Source: Sphingomonas sp. (GTDB lineage: Bacteria; Pseudomonadota; Alphaproteobacteria; Sphingomonadales; Sphingomonadaceae). Taken from it: 64,000 nucleotides of DNA. A program made the translations under genes and the position numbers. The stretch covers positions 1-64,000 of the forward strand of contig QFPK01000008.1 of NCBI GenBank assembly GCA_003248865.1, read 5' to 3'. This document shows positions 52,386-62,131 of the stretch, in pieces (within the stretch, counting starts at the first letter, position 1; every line of letters begins with the position of its first letter). The notes under the pieces were generated by a model that had not been told where the DNA came from, did no database searches, and saw only the letters and a program-made list of their open reading frames with translations.

Positions 52386-54853
52386 GCCAGAAACTGCCCG
52401 CCCACAGGCTTCGCCCGGTCGAACTGCAGGAAATAGCGCAGCGACACCGCTTCGGAGAGCGCGAGCAGCCGCTCCTCCGTGTCGAGCAGCAGCGCGTCGT
52501 CCAGCGTCTCTGCCGACATGCCGGCGAAATTGGCGAGGATCGCGCGCGAGGCCAGCTGCGGCGCTTCGGGCAGGCCATTGTCCGCCAGCGTCGGCAGCGC
52601 CTCGATATGGTCGTTCAGCGCCTGCAGCTGGAAGATCAGCGAGCGCGGGTTTTCCGGATCCAGCAGCAGCAGATCCAGCACCGGCGCGCGGGCCGGGCTG
52701 GAGAGATAGCGCGAGCGATAGCTGATCTGGCTGTCGCACAGGTCCAGCATGGCCGACAGCGCATCGGCCTCGTCATCCGCGCGGTCCATCTGGCGCAGCA
52801 TGCGGCAGATCGCCAGCGCGCGCTCGATGCGGCGCCCCATGTCCAGGAAGCGCCAGGCCGGGCTGCGCACCATGTCTTCCGCGATCAGGCCGGAGAGCGC
52901 GCTGAAGCGTTCCAGCAGTTCCCACACGCCGCGCTGCATCACCGCCCCGCGCGAGCTGGGGATTTCCGGCGGCTGACGGCTGGCGATGCGCCAGAAATCG
53001 GGGGCGAAGCGGTCGCGCAGCGTCAGGCCGATGTCGCGGATGGCGCCCAGCAGCGCCGAAACCCCGCCCGAGCGTCCGGTGCCCAGCAGGGCAAGCCGGC
53101 AGACCTGCGCCATCGGCAGCTCCAGCTCCTCCTCGTCCACCGCGTTCCACAGATAGAGCAGCTCGGCCAGCAGGCGCCGCACCTCCTGATCGCGCAGCGC
53201 CAGCGAATCGACGTCGATGGAGCTGCCCAGGATCGAGCGCACCACCCGGACCGTCGCTTCGGCCCGCTCCAGATAGCGGCCGAACCAGTAGAGATTGTCC
53301 GCCGCCTGGCTGGCGAGAATGCCGCCGCCCCGCCGGATCGGCGGGCTGACATGGAACAGGGTGGGCACCTGATCGCGACCGGGCCCGTCGTCGACGATGC
53401 AGACATCGGCCGACAGGTCGCCCTCCCCCATCAGCGAATTGCGCAATTCGCCCGAAGAGGAGAGGCGGGCGAAGCCGCCGGGCATCACCGTCCACTGCCC
53501 GTTGCCGTCGCGCGTGACGAAGGCGCGAACCGTGAAGGGGCGCGGCTCGAACCCGTCCCCCACCAGCGCGGGGGTGGTGGACAGCTGCACGATCTCCTGC
53601 CCGCAATAGTCCATCGGGCGGCGCGCCATGGCCTCCAGCAGCCGCTCGCGCGCGGCCTCATCCAGCCCGGCGCCGGGCAGCGGCTGGTCGCCGGAGATGC
53701 CCTCCACCGCGTCGCCGAAAGCGGGCACGATCTGCAGCTCGCCCAGCCGCTCGCGAACCAGCGCGGCTTCGGCCGGCTGCCCGCACCACCAGGTGGCGAT
53801 GGTGGGCAGGATCGGCGTTTCGCCCAGCAGCCGCTCGCACAGCGCCGGCATGAAGGCGGCGAAGGCCTGCGATTCCAGCAGCTCCACGCCCGGCCAGTTG
53901 GCCAGTTCCAGCCGCCCGCGCGCCCAGGCCTCGAACAGGTCCGGCACGCCCAGCTGGGAGCGGCTATCGAACCTCAGCGGATCCAGCGCGTTGGTGTCCA
54001 GCCAGCGCCACAAGGCGTCAATGCGCTTGGGGCCGGCGATGGTGCGCACATAGAGATTGTCGTCGGACACGGTGAGATCGCGGCCTTCCACCAGCGGGAA
54101 GCCCAGATAGCGCGCCAGATGCGCCTGTTCGGGGTAGCTCTGGTTGAAGCGGCCGGGCGTCAGCAGCGCGATGCGCGGCGATTCCCGCCCGCAATCCCGC
54201 GCGATCCCGGCCCGCAGATCGGCGAAGAAGCCCGCCAGCCGCCGCACGTGAATACCCGACAGCAGCGCCCCCGTGCTGCGGGAGAGCGCCAGCCGGTTCT
54301 CCAGCGCATAGCCGGCCCCGGTCGCCAGCTTCAGCCTGTCGGACAGGATGCGCCATTGCCCGCGCGGCCCCCGCGCCAGATCGGCGGCATAGACATGCAG
54401 ATAATGGTCGCCCCGGGGCTTCAGCCCGATCATGTCGCGCGCGAAGTAACGGCTGCCGGTGACCACGGCTGCAGGCAGATGGCCGTCCCGAACCAGCTGC
54501 TGCGGGCCGTAGATGTCGGCCGCGACGCGCTCCATCAGTTCGGCGCGCTGCACCAGCCCGCGCTCCACGCCCGCCCATTCCTCCGCCCCGATGATCAGCG
54601 GCATCGGCGTCAGCGGCCAGCTGCGCTCCTCCGCGTCCCCGGCGATGCGGAAGCTGAACCCCAGTTCCTGAACCTGCCGCGCCACCAGCTCCTGTGCGCT
54701 GGACCCGGCCTCCGCCGCCTGCGCCATCAGCCCGTTGGCAACCGTCGCCCACTTCTCCGCCACATGCGGCGGGGCGTGGCGATACAGATCACCTGCCCCG
54801 ACATCGGCCGGATAATGGCGCAACCGGTTTTCGGCCGGGGCCAGCGGGATCAC
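52382..54853 (-). CDS. Circularly permuted ATP-grasp / alpha-E fusion protein
   Basis: An 823-residue protein. The circularly permuted ATP-grasp part covers roughly 60-490 (VTGSRYFARDMIGLKPRGDH, RIALLTPGRFNQSYPEQAHL, MDYCGQEIVQLSTTPAL, RPFTVRAFVTRDGNGQWTVM). The alpha-E domain follows at about 510-815 (SQAADNLYWFGRYLERAEAT, FLDMGRRIERALAICRML). The two are separate genes in many bacteria, here fused. It is predicted to ligate amino acids or peptides at the cost of ATP. It sits between the two transglutaminase genes. Confidence 0.9.
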   Translation of the reverse strand: MIPLAPAENRLRHYPADVGAGDLYRHAPPHVAEKWATVANGLMAQAAEAGSSAQELVARQVQELGFSFRIAGDAEERSWPLTPMPLIIGAEEWAGVERGLVQRAELMERVAADIYGPQQLVRDGHLPAAVVTGSRYFARDMIGLKPRGDHYLHVYAADLARGPRGQWRILSDRLKLATGAGYALENRLALSRSTGALLSGIHVRRLAGFFADLRAGIARDCGRESPRIALLTPGRFNQSYPEQAHLARYLGFPLVEGRDLTVSDDNLYVRTIAGPKRIDALWRWLDTNALDPLRFDSRSQLGVPDLFEAWARGRLELANWPGVELLESQAFAAFMPALCERLLGETPILPTIATWWCGQPAEAALVRERLGELQIVPAFGDAVEGISGDQPLPGAGLDEAARERLLEAMARRPMDYCGQEIVQLSTTPALVGDGFEPRPFTVRAFVTRDGNGQWTVMPGGFARLSSSGELRNSLMGEGDLSADVCIVDDGPGRDQVPTLFHVSPPIRRGGGILASQAADNLYWFGRYLERAEATVRVVRSILGSSIDVDSLALRDQEVRRLLAELLYLWNAVDEEELELPMAQVCRLALLGTGRSGGVSALLGAIRDIGLTLRDRFAPDFWRIASRQPPEIPSSRGAVMQRGVWELLERFSALSGLIAEDMVRSPAWRFLDMGRRIERALAICRMLRQMDRADDEADALSAMLDLCDSQISYRSRYLSSPARAPVLDLLLLDPENPRSLIFQLQALNDHIEALPTLADNGLPEAPQLASRAILANFAGMSAETLDDALLLDTEERLLALSEAVSLRYFLQFDRAKPVGGQFLA

Positions 54854-54861
54854 GGAGGTGT

Positions 54862-57800
54862 TCAGTTGCCAGGCCCCCGCGCGGCCGGGCGCCTCAGATC
54901 AAGTGACATCGGAAATTCCCCCGGCAATTCCTCCCCCGGCATGTCCAGCCGGCCCGGTGAATGGCCATGGGGCTGGAAGCGCGATTTCCGCCGCGCCTCC
55001 GCCTCATAACCGTTCACCGGCACATCGTCATAGGAGCGTCCGCCCGGATGCGCCACATGATAGACACAGCCGCCAAGCGAGCGGCCGTTCCAGCTGTCGA
55101 GAATGTCGAAGGTCAGCGGGGCATGGGCCGGCATCAGCGGATGCAGGCAGTTCGCGGGCGCCCAGGCCTTGTAGCGCACGCCGCCCACCGCCTCGCCCGA
55201 CGAGCCGCTGGGATGCATCGGCACCCGCCGCCCGTTGCAGCTGATGATGTGGCGGCCGGGCACCAGCCCCGTGGCGCGCAGTTGCAGCCGTTCGGTGGAG
55301 CTGTCAACATAGCGCACGGTACCGCCGATGGCGCCGGTCTCGCCCAGCACGTTCCAGGGCTCCAGCGCATGCGCCACTTCCAGCGTGACGCCGCCGCCCT
55401 CCACATCGCCGTGCACCGGGAAGCGGAACTGGCGCTGCGCCTCGAACCAGACGGGGTCAAAATCGAACCCGGCCTGCCGCAACTCGTCCAGCACCTCCAG
55501 GAAATCCGCCCACACGAAATGCCCCAGCATGAAGCGGTCGTGCAGCGCGGTGCCCCAGCGCACCAGAGAGCCTTCGCGCGGCTGCTTCCAGAACATCGCT
55601 GTCAGCGCGCGCAGCAACAATTGCTGGGCAAGGCTCATCTTGGCGTCCGGCGGCATCTCGAAGCCGCGGAACTCCACCAGCCCCAGCCGCCCGGTGGGGC
55701 CGTCGGGGGAGAACAGCTTGTCGATGCAGATCTCGGTGCGGTGGGTGTTGCCGGTCACGTCCACCAGCAGGTTTCGGAACAGCCGGTCCACCACCCAGGG
55801 CAGCGGCTGCTGAACCTCCGGCCCCGGCACCTGCGCCAGCGCGATCTCCAGCTCGTACAGGCTGTCGTGCCGGGCCTCGTCGATGCGCGGCGCCTGGCTG
55901 GTCGGCCCGATGAACAGGCCCGAGAACAAATAGGAGAGCGAGGGGTGGCGCTGCCAGTAGAGCACGAAGCTCTTCAGCAGGTCGGGGCGGCGGATGAAGG
56001 GGCTGTCGCCCAGGCTGGCGCCGCCCAGCACGATATGGTTGCCGCCGCCGGTGCCGATGGAGCGGCCGTCCACCATGAACTTGTCGGCTGTCAGCGCGCA
56101 TTCCCGCGCGCAATCGTACAGCGTCTCCGTCACCTCCACCAGCTCGCGCCAGCTGCCGGTGGGGTGGATGTTCACTTCGATCACGCCGGGATCGGGCGTG
56201 ACTTTCAGCACGATCAGGCGCGGGTCCGGCGGGGGCGGATAGCCTTCGATACGGACCGGCAGGCCCGTTTCCTCGGCCACCTTCTCGATTGCCGCGACCA
56301 GATCGAGATAATCGTCCAGCGCTTCGACCGGCGGGACGAACACAGAGAGATAGTCGCCGCGCGGCTCCACGGTGACGGCCGTGCGCACCGCGCCTTCGAT
56401 CGCCACCTGCTCCACCCGCTGCTGGGCGGCAGTGGCCGGGCCTTCGACCGCGATGGACGCCTGATCGTCAGCCCGGACCTCGCGCACCTCGGCCCCGCGT
56501 TCCACCTGCTGGGCGCGGAAATCCGCCAGCGGCTGGCGCGGCTCCGCCGTGTCGCGCGGATGGATATAGGGATAGTCGGAGGCGGGCACATGCGGCAGCG
56601 AGCCCAGCGGCAGGCGATAGCCCAGCGAACTGTCGCCCGGCACGGCATAGAGAACCCCGCGCCGCACCGTCCATTGCTCGCTCTTCCAGCGCGGCATGCG
56701 CGACGCGGCTGCCTGCCAGCGTTGCACCGGCAACACATAGCCGACCGGTTTGGACAGCCCGCGCTGGAAGGTGCGCATGAAGCGCTCCCGCACCTCGGGA
56801 TCGTCCAGCGCCGGATCGGAGGCGCTGGTGTTGGCGGGCAGTTCCGCCTCCTTCACGATCCACTCCACCGCATCTTCATAGACCGGCTGCACGAAGGATT
56901 GTTCCACCCCCAGATTGGCGGCGGCGGCCTTCAGGAAGCGCTCGGCGGCACCGGACTCCACCCCCGCATCCGCAGCCGGTTCAGACGGCAGCCGCTCGCC
57001 CGCAACCAGCTTTTCGTCGCGCCAGATCGGAACGCCGTCTTTCCGCCAGTAGATGGAATACCCCCAGCGCGGCAGGCTTTCGCCGGGATACCATTTGCCC
57101 TGCCCGTGATGCAGCAGCGATCCCGGCGCGAACTTCGCACGCAGCATACGGATCAGCCTGTCGGCATAGGCGGCCTTGGTGGGGCCGACGGCGGCGCTGT
57201 TCCATTCCGGCGCCTGAAAGTCGCTGTCGGCGATGAAGGTGGGCTCCCCGCCCATGGTCAGCCGCACGTCCAGCGCCTGCAGTTCGGCATCCACCTTGTC
57301 GCCCAGCGCCAGCAAGGCGGCCCAGCGGCCGTCGGTGAAGGGCTTGGTGATGCGCACGGCTTCCGCGATGCGCGACACGTTCATCTCGAAGTGGAATTCC
57401 ACCTCCGCCGGTTCGGCGAGGCCGGTGATCGGCGCGGCGGAGCGGTAATGCGGGGTCGCTGCCAGCGGGATATGGCCTTCGCCCGCGAACAGGCCCGAGG
57501 TCGGGTCCAGCCCCACCCAGCCCGCGCCGGGGATATAGGCCTCCGCCCAGGCGTGGAGGTCGGTGAAATCCGCCTCCGGCCCCTTGGGGCCCACCTTGGG
57601 CTCCACGTCGGCCTTCATCTGGATCAGGTACCCTGAGACGAAGCGCGCCGCGAAGCCCAGCCGCCGCAGCAGCTGCACCAGCAGCCACGAACTGTCCCGG
57701 CAGGATCCCGTCGCCAGCGTCAGCGTGTCTTCCGGCGTCTGCACGCCGGGTTCCATCCGCACCACATAGCCGATGCGGGTCTGCAGCGCCTGATTCACCT

Positions 57801-58236
57801 CGACGAGGAAATCGATGGTGCGGCCCTCATGGCCCGCGAAACGGCTGACCAGCGCTTCGAACTCGGGGCCCTGATCCTCCGTCTCGAAATAGGCGGCCAG
57901 ATCCTCCTTCAGCGCCGGATCATAGCTGAAGGGCATCTCCTCCGCGTCCGGGTCCAGGAAGAAGTCGAACGGGTTGATGACGGCCAGCTCCGCCAGCAGG
58001 TCCACCTCGATGGAGAAATGATCGACCTTGTCCGGGAAGACGATTCGCGCCTGCCAGTTGCCGTGCGGATCCTGCTGCCAGTTCAGGAAGTGATTCGAAG
58101 GGCTGATCTTCAGCGAATAATTGGGCACCGCCGTGCGGCTGTGCGGCGCCGGGCGCAGCCGGACGATCTGCGGCCCCAGCGCAACCGGGCGGCTGTAGCG
58201 ATAGCGGGTGAGGTGATGGAGGCCAGCCTTGATCAT
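54862..58236 (-). CDS. Transglutaminase-DUF2126 protein
   Basis: A 1124-residue protein. An N-terminal transglutaminase unit (about 1-290) has HHLTRYRYSRPVALGPQIVR, ATGSCRDSSWLLVQLLRRLG (catalytic Cys), FTDLHAWAEAYIPGAGWVGL (His) and DPTSG (Asp). The rest is the long DUF2126 domain with RLTMGGEPTFIADSDFQAPE, MVDGRSIGTGGGNHIVLGGA and GLVEFRGFEMPPDAKMSLAQ. The ATG at 58236 is chosen over an upstream start at 58275. It is first of the peptide-modification trio; the ATP-grasp gene follows after 8 bases. Confidence 0.92.
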   Translation of the reverse strand: MIKAGLHHLTRYRYSRPVALGPQIVRLRPAPHSRTAVPNYSLKISPSNHFLNWQQDPHGNWQARIVFPDKVDHFSIEVDLLAELAVINPFDFFLDPDAEEMPFSYDPALKEDLAAYFETEDQGPEFEALVSRFAGHEGRTIDFLVEVNQALQTRIGYVVRMEPGVQTPEDTLTLATGSCRDSSWLLVQLLRRLGFAARFVSGYLIQMKADVEPKVGPKGPEADFTDLHAWAEAYIPGAGWVGLDPTSGLFAGEGHIPLAATPHYRSAAPITGLAEPAEVEFHFEMNVSRIAEAVRITKPFTDGRWAALLALGDKVDAELQALDVRLTMGGEPTFIADSDFQAPEWNSAAVGPTKAAYADRLIRMLRAKFAPGSLLHHGQGKWYPGESLPRWGYSIYWRKDGVPIWRDEKLVAGERLPSEPAADAGVESGAAERFLKAAAANLGVEQSFVQPVYEDAVEWIVKEAELPANTSASDPALDDPEVRERFMRTFQRGLSKPVGYVLPVQRWQAAASRMPRWKSEQWTVRRGVLYAVPGDSSLGYRLPLGSLPHVPASDYPYIHPRDTAEPRQPLADFRAQQVERGAEVREVRADDQASIAVEGPATAAQQRVEQVAIEGAVRTAVTVEPRGDYLSVFVPPVEALDDYLDLVAAIEKVAEETGLPVRIEGYPPPPDPRLIVLKVTPDPGVIEVNIHPTGSWRELVEVTETLYDCARECALTADKFMVDGRSIGTGGGNHIVLGGASLGDSPFIRRPDLLKSFVLYWQRHPSLSYLFSGLFIGPTSQAPRIDEARHDSLYELEIALAQVPGPEVQQPLPWVVDRLFRNLLVDVTGNTHRTEICIDKLFSPDGPTGRLGLVEFRGFEMPPDAKMSLAQQLLLRALTAMFWKQPREGSLVRWGTALHDRFMLGHFVWADFLEVLDELRQAGFDFDPVWFEAQRQFRFPVHGDVEGGGVTLEVAHALEPWNVLGETGAIGGTVRYVDSSTERLQLRATGLVPGRHIISCNGRRVPMHPSGSSGEAVGGVRYKAWAPANCLHPLMPAHAPLTFDILDSWNGRSLGGCVYHVAHPGGRSYDDVPVNGYEAEARRKSRFQPHGHSPGRLDMPGEELPGEFPMSLDLRRPAARGPGN

Positions 58237-58303
58237 GGCGCCGATACTGCGACGCAGGCTGTTGCGCCGCAACATGAATATGCAACAAAAGCAGTGTCCG
58301 GGA

Positions 58304-59608
58304 TCAGACCCTGACGGGCTGCGTCTCGGCGCCCTCCTGCCCGAACAACCGGCGATAGCGTTCGATCTCGGCCGGCTCCCCCGTGGCCTTGGCGGGATTG
58401 TCCGACAGCTTCACCGCCGGGCGGCCGTTCGCGCTCGTCACCTTGCACACCAGAGAGATGGGATCGAGCGCGCTGCCGCCATCAGGATCGCAACCGCGGA
58501 AATCATTGGTGAGGTTGGTGCCCCAGCCGAAACTCATCCGCACCCGGCCCCGGAAGTGGGTCAGCGTCTCCTCGATGCTGTCCACATCCATCCCGTCGGA
58601 AAACACCAGCAGCTTGGCGGCCGGATCCTCGCCCTTCGCCTCCCACCAGCGGATGATCTGCTCGCCGGCCTCGATGGGCGGCAGGCTGTCGGGGCGGAAT
58701 CCGGTCCAGCCCGCAACCCAGTCGGGCGCATGGGCCAGGAAATGCGCGGTGCCGAAGGCATCGGGCAGCACGATCAGCAGGTTGCCGTCATATTGCCGCC
58801 GCCACTCTTCCAGCACGCGATAGGGGGCGGCCAGCAGGTCCGCATCGCTGGTCGCCAGCGCGGCCGCCACCATGGGCAGCTCATGGGCGTTGGTGCCCAC
58901 CGCCTCCAGGTCATTGTCCATCGCCAGCAGCACGTTGGAGGTGCCGATGAAGCGCTCGCCCAGCCCTTCCTTCAGCGCCTCCACGCACCAGCGCTGCCAC
59001 AGATGGCCGTGCCGCCGGCGGGTGCCGAAATCGGAAACGGCAAGGTCGGGCAGCTGCCGCAGCCGCTCCACCTTCTCCCACAGGCGCGCCTTGGCCCGAG
59101 CATAGAGGATATCCAGTTCGAACCGCCCCTTGCCCTTCAGCACGGCGCGCGACTTCAGCTCGTTCACGATGGCGAGCGCCGGGATTTCCCACAGGCTGCT
59201 TTCGGCCCAGGGCGCGTCGAACGTCAGCTCATACTGGCCGTCCGCCTTGCGCAGCTCGTAATCCGGCAGCTGGAAGTCCTTCAGCCAGGCGATGAACTCC
59301 GGGCTGAACATGCGCGCCCGGCCATAGAAGCTGTTGCCGGCCAGCCAGATCAGCTCCTTCGGCGCGAACCGCAGGGATCGCGCATGATCCAGCTGCGCGC
59401 GCAACTCGGCTTCGTCGATGATGTCCGCCAGCCGCACCGAGCGGGTGCGGTTGATGAGCGAGAAGGTGGCGCGCACATCCGGATGCAGCCCATGGATCTG
59501 CTGCACCATCAGCAGCTTGTAAAAATCGGTATCCAGCAGGCTGCGGATGATCGGGTCCAGCCGGAAACCGTGATTCCAGCTGCGGGTGGCAATGTCGGTC
59601 ACTGTCAT
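58304..59608 (-). CDS. pncB: Nicotinate phosphoribosyltransferase
   Basis: A 434-residue enzyme of NAD salvage, making nicotinate mononucleotide from nicotinate and PRPP. Family motifs: IIRSLLDTDFYKLLMVQQIH, VSDFGTRRRHGHLWQRWC, FIGTSNVLLAMDNDLEAVGT, NAHELPMV, LLVFSDGMDVDSIEE and SFGWGTNLTNDF. The ATG at 59608 (MTVTDIATRSWNHG) is 22 bases after the ArsR gene stop, so the two may be co-transcribed. Confidence 0.95.
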   Translation of the reverse strand: MTVTDIATRSWNHGFRLDPIIRSLLDTDFYKLLMVQQIHGLHPDVRATFSLINRTRSVRLADIIDEAELRAQLDHARSLRFAPKELIWLAGNSFYGRARMFSPEFIAWLKDFQLPDYELRKADGQYELTFDAPWAESSLWEIPALAIVNELKSRAVLKGKGRFELDILYARAKARLWEKVERLRQLPDLAVSDFGTRRRHGHLWQRWCVEALKEGLGERFIGTSNVLLAMDNDLEAVGTNAHELPMVAAALATSDADLLAAPYRVLEEWRRQYDGNLLIVLPDAFGTAHFLAHAPDWVAGWTGFRPDSLPPIEAGEQIIRWWEAKGEDPAAKLLVFSDGMDVDSIEETLTHFRGRVRMSFGWGTNLTNDFRGCDPDGGSALDPISLVCKVTSANGRPAVKLSDNPAKATGEPAEIERYRRLFGQEGAETQPVRV

Positions 59609-59630
59609 GCGGGCGTGTCTGGCCTCAATC

Positions 59631-59969
59631 CTAGAACGCCAGATTGTCCAGCGCCGATGGGGGAAGCCCTGCATCGCACAGGTCGCACAAGGCTTCCATC
59701 ACCGCGCGCACCCGTGCATCCACCAGCCGGTAGCGCACCTGCTGGCCCTGCCGGTCCGGCGCGACCACGCCTGCCTCGCGCAGCAGCGCCAGATGCTGGG
59801 ATACGCGGGATTGCGACAGCCCTGTCAGCGCGACCATCTCGCTGACGGTCGGCTGCGTGCCGCCGTCCATATCGCCCATGCCCATCCGGCACAGCATGCG
59901 CAGCCGTTCCGGGTTGGCCAGCAGTTTCAGCACGCGCGCCATGGCATCGGCATCGCGGCCCAGCGACAT
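59631..59969 (-). CDS. ArsR-family transcriptional regulator
   Basis: A 112-residue winged-helix protein: AMARVLKLLANPERLRMLCR, then TVSEMVALTGLSQSRVSQHL, ALLREAGVVAPDRQGQQVRY (wing) and 'DARVRAVMEALCDLCD'. The paired Cys near the C-terminus could be a redox or metal sensor, but no classic metal site is clear. The ATG at 59969 has GAGGAG five bases away; an in-frame ATG at 60005 is possible. Together with the methyltransferase upstream it resembles common ArsR-methyltransferase pairs. Confidence 0.88.
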   Translation of the reverse strand: MSLGRDADAMARVLKLLANPERLRMLCRMGMGDMDGGTQPTVSEMVALTGLSQSRVSQHLALLREAGVVAPDRQGQQVRYRLVDARVRAVMEALCDLCDAGLPPSALDNLAF

Positions 59970-60012
59970 CAGCTCCTCGCCCTCGGGAAGCCTGTGTGCG
60001 CCCATTCCGGCG

Positions 60013-60849
60013 TCAGCCCCGCCGTGCGGAGAGCATCCAGACGGCGGCGGGCATCGCCACGCCCTCGCTCGTCGCCAGCCCGGCATAAAGTTGTTCCAGC
60101 TCGGCGATCACGGCCTGATGCACCACCGGCCCGGCCGCTTCGGCCAGTTCGCCCACCGAAAAGGCGCCAAGCGCAAAAGCCGCCGCCGTCGCAGGAGACG
60201 CTCCGCGCCCGCCGATCCACATCGGCAGTTCCAGCAGCTCCCGCTCCAGGCCGACGAACCCGGCCTGCTCCAGCAGCTGGCCGTGGAAGGCCGGGCCCGC
60301 CAGCTGGAACGGCCCCGGCGCCAGCGGGTCCACCGTCGGCAACTCCACATGCCGCCCCACGATGCGGCGCATCTCCGTCATCCAGGGGTTGCGCGCGGGT
60401 TCTGCCCACACCGCCAGATTCAGCTGCCCCTCGGGCTTCAACAGCGAGGCCAAGTGGCGGAACGCCGCCGGCGGATCGCCGAAGAACATAACCCCGAAGC
60501 GCGACATCAGCCGGTCGAACGGCCCGCCTTCGGGCTGCACCTGCCCGGCGTCGCCCAGCTGGAAGCGCAGTTGCGGCAGCCCCGCGCCCCGGCGGGACGC
60601 CTCGCCCAGCAGCGGTTCGGAGATATCCAGCCCCAGCGCCAGCCCGTCGGGCCCCACGGCCTCCGCGATGCGCCGCGTGGTCCAGCCAGCGCCGCATCCC
60701 ACGTCCAGCACGCGTTCGCCGGGGGCGGGCGCCGCGCGTTGCAGCAGCGCCTCGCCCACCGGCGCCAGCTGCTCTTCCATCACGTCCACATCGCGCAGCC
60801 AGCGGCGGCCGCGATGGCCGGCCCAGTCGTCAGCGACGGTGGCGTTCAC
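60013..60849 (-). CDS. Class I SAM-dependent methyltransferase
   Basis: A 278-residue protein. Motif I RVLDVGCGAGWTTRRIAEAV and post-motif DGLALGLDISEPLLGEA are clear, with 'GPFDRLMSRFGVMFFGD' and PEGQLNLAVWAEPARNPWM following. The GTG at 60849 overlaps the cydX stop (GTGA), which argues for coupled translation and for this start (MNATVADDWAGHRGRRW). The substrate cannot be read from sequence. Confidence 0.85.
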   Translation of the reverse strand: MNATVADDWAGHRGRRWLRDVDVMEEQLAPVGEALLQRAAPAPGERVLDVGCGAGWTTRRIAEAVGPDGLALGLDISEPLLGEASRRGAGLPQLRFQLGDAGQVQPEGGPFDRLMSRFGVMFFGDPPAAFRHLASLLKPEGQLNLAVWAEPARNPWMTEMRRIVGRHVELPTVDPLAPGPFQLAGPAFHGQLLEQAGFVGLERELLELPMWIGGRGASPATAAAFALGAFSVGELAEAAGPVVHQAVIAELEQLYAGLATSEGVAMPAAVWMLSARRG

Positions 60850-60959
60850 TCCCACCAAGGCTCGCCGTCGTCGTCGGCATGGAATTCATGCCACATACCG
60901 TTCAGGATGCCGAAGCCGACGGCAAGGCCAAGGCCCAGAACCCAGGTAAAATACCACAT
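60846..60959 (-). CDS. cydX: Cytochrome bd oxidase small subunit CydX
   Basis: A 37-residue single-helix protein: MWYFTWVLGLGLAVGFGILN, then GMWHEFHADDDGEPWWE. The start MWYFTW, the helix and the acidic tail match CydX/CbdX, which stabilises the haem environment of cytochrome bd. It begins 11 bases after cydB. Length and position are exactly those expected, although it is easily missed for size. Confidence 0.92.
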   Translation of the reverse strand: MWYFTWVLGLGLAVGFGILNGMWHEFHADDDGEPWWE

Positions 60960-60970
60960 GTCAGGCCCTT

Positions 60971-62119
60971 TCAGTAAAAGTCAGCGGAGGAACGGACCTC
61001 GTCCGTGGTCACCCGCCCGAACAACACCTTGTACACCCATGCCGTGTACAACAACACAAGCGGCAGGAAGATCAATGTCGCCAGCAGCATGATCCACAGC
61101 GTGAGGTGGCTGGAAGAGGCATTCCACACCGTCAGGCTGGAGGCCGCATCCACCGTGCTCGGCAGGATCACCGGGAACATCGACAGCCCCACGGTGGAGA
61201 TGATCCCCACCACGCCCAGCGAGGAGCCGAGGAACACGCCCACGTCCCAGCGCCGGTTGATCCCCAGCATCGCCAGCACCGGCCCCACGAAGCCCAGCAG
61301 CGGCGCGATCAGCATCCAGGGGTGCTTGCCGTAATTGGCCAGCCAGGCGCCCGGGGCGGCCACCGCCCCGTGCAGCAGGGGGTTGGACGGCCCGTTGGGA
61401 TCGACGCCGTCCGCAATCGTCACGCCCATGTCGCCCATCGCCACGAACAAACCTCCGCCCGCGAACAGCAGGATGGAGAGCAGGCCCGCGCCCAGCCCGA
61501 TGGTGCGGGCGCGCGCCAGCACCGGCCCATGCTCGATCTTCAGGCTCAGCCAGCCGGCGCCGTGCAGCACCAGCATCGCAACGGACAACAGGCCCGACAG
61601 CAGCGTGAAGGGGGTGAACAGGTCCAGCAGGCTGCCGTCCCAGAAGGCGCGCAGGTCGCTGTCCAGATGGAAGGGCACGCCCTTCAGCACATTGCCCACC
61701 GCCACGCCGAACACCAGCGCAGGCACGAAGCCGCCCACGAACAGCGCCCAGTCCCAGCGGGCGCGCCACTTAGGGTCCGCCTTTTTCGACCGGTATTTGA
61801 AGCCGACAGGCCTCAGGATCAGCGCCATCAGCACCAGGAACATCGCCAGATAGAAGCCGGAGAAGCTGATGGCATAGACGAAGGGCCAGGCTGCGAAGAT
61901 CGCGCCGCCGCCCAGGATGAACCACACCTGGTTGCCTTCCCAGGTGGCGCCGATGGAGTTGATCACCAGCCGCCGCTCTTCATCGGTTTTCGCCACGAAG
62001 GGCAGCACGGCGGCCACGCCAAGGTCGAAGCCGTCGGTCAGGGCGAAGCCAATCAGCAGCACACCCAGCAGCAGCCACCAGATCAGGCGAAGCGTTTCAT
62101 AATCGAAGGGAATGGGCAT
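60971..62119 (-). CDS. cydB: Cytochrome bd ubiquinol oxidase subunit II
   Basis: A 382-residue integral membrane protein with eight or nine hydrophobic segments. It begins MPIPFDYETLRLIWWLLLGV and includes GFALTDGFDLGVAAVLPFVA, INSIGATWEGNQVWFILGGG and the C-terminal ILPLVLLYTAWVYKVL-like stretch (LPLVLLYTAWVYKVLFG). It partners CydA in the oxygen-scavenging terminal oxidase. 12 bases separate it from cydA. Confidence 0.96.
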   Translation of the reverse strand: MPIPFDYETLRLIWWLLLGVLLIGFALTDGFDLGVAAVLPFVAKTDEERRLVINSIGATWEGNQVWFILGGGAIFAAWPFVYAISFSGFYLAMFLVLMALILRPVGFKYRSKKADPKWRARWDWALFVGGFVPALVFGVAVGNVLKGVPFHLDSDLRAFWDGSLLDLFTPFTLLSGLLSVAMLVLHGAGWLSLKIEHGPVLARARTIGLGAGLLSILLFAGGGLFVAMGDMGVTIADGVDPNGPSNPLLHGAVAAPGAWLANYGKHPWMLIAPLLGFVGPVLAMLGINRRWDVGVFLGSSLGVVGIISTVGLSMFPVILPSTVDAASSLTVWNASSSHLTLWIMLLATLIFLPLVLLYTAWVYKVLFGRVTTDEVRSSADFY

Positions 62120-62131
62120 CGCCTCTACTCC

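Noticed and set aside
54961..57636. Long plus-strand open frame opposite the transglutaminase-DUF2126 gene
   Set aside because: Shadow frame of a clear family member; no start site or domain.
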